Shown: positions 18,646-18,728 of the stretch, piece by piece | Layout of the letters: every line of letters begins with the position of its first letter | How positions within the stretch are numbered: the stretch's first letter is position 1 | From: Jimgerdemannia flammicorona | Taxonomy: Eukaryota > Mucoromycota > Endogonomycetes > Endogonales > Endogonaceae | Assembly (NCBI GenBank): GCA_003990745.1 | Contig: RBNI01002377.1 | Coordinates: 1-18,728 of the forward strand | Length of the DNA stretch: 18,728 nucleotides | Direction of reading: 5' to 3' | Notes under the pieces: generated by a model | The model's database searches: none | What the model was told of the DNA's origin: nothing | What the model saw: the letters and a program-made list of their open reading frames with translations, nothing else | Translations under genes and position numbers: made by a program

Positions 18646-18728
18646 GGACTCAAGTCCCATGGATTTTTATTGGAAGGGAACCTAGACTATATAGGCCAAA
18701 ACCCTCCCCCACCACCCACCAAGCACTG
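18643..18728 (-). mobile_element. 3' end of a younger retroposed sequence, partial
   Basis: The sequence leaves the window on the right, so only its last 86 bp before the poly(A) are seen. It carries AATAAA and a small inverted repeat GGACT/AGTCC next to the tail. It may be a LINE, SINE-like element or processed transcript. Confidence 0.5.

Noticed and set aside
1..18728. tRNA or rRNA genes
   Set aside because: No cloverleaf with a convincing GGTTCGA-type T arm and no rRNA-like block was noticed on either strand.

Overview
This window reads as a nuclear segment of a filamentous fungus, phylum not determined. The reasons are one gene with a short fungal-style intron (89 bp, GT..AG, CTAAC branch point 25 nt before the acceptor) set in a CpG-containing island, surrounded by AT-rich, CpG-poor transposon blocks. 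Those blocks carry dense C-to-T and G-to-A damage like that left by RIP (repeat-induced point mutation) or cytosine-methylation decay: Gln, Trp and Arg codons have become stops, and catalytic Arg and zinc-ligand Cys/His codons are lost by single transitions.

Layout. 1-298: a CpG-containing fragment ending near an A13 run; it is homologous, in inverted orientation, to 18480-18603. 383-3965 (+): a dead Ty1/copia retrotransposon with gag knuckle, protease, integrase, reverse transcriptase (RT) and RNase H in copia order. 4214-9184 (-): a near-complete but dead tyrosine-recombinase retrotransposon (gag, RT, RNase H, tyrosine recombinase). It is bounded by split direct repeats A1 / B1-A2-B2, the architecture of Ngaro/PAT-type elements. 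9302-10807 and 10808-12336: two head-to-tail copies of a ~1.5 kb unit. Each unit has an AT-rich, LTR-like start, a ~585 bp minisatellite of ~9 bp units, a unique tail and a poly(A) run.

12.6-15.15 kb: a gene island. The one well-supported gene is on the minus strand (12941-13776, two exons, 248 aa). It has a Lys/Arg-rich N-terminus, six exact-length 17-residue basic repeats, a short non-repetitive segment and a 70-residue acidic tail with 19 consecutive Glu. A TGACGTCA palindrome and a related TGACGTGA lie just upstream. The rest of the island holds only weak ORFs. ~15405-18603 (-): a dead LINE with an L1/Tx1-type RT. 18604-18728: a T39 run and the 3' end of a younger minus-strand retroposed sequence with its polyadenylation signal.

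Apart from the 248-aa gene, almost everything is transposon sequence, and no intact transposase or polymerase remains. The most notable structures are the split-direct-repeat element, the tandem poly(A)-ended minisatellite units and the repeat/poly-Glu protein. I found no CRISPR array, tRNA, rRNA or operon.
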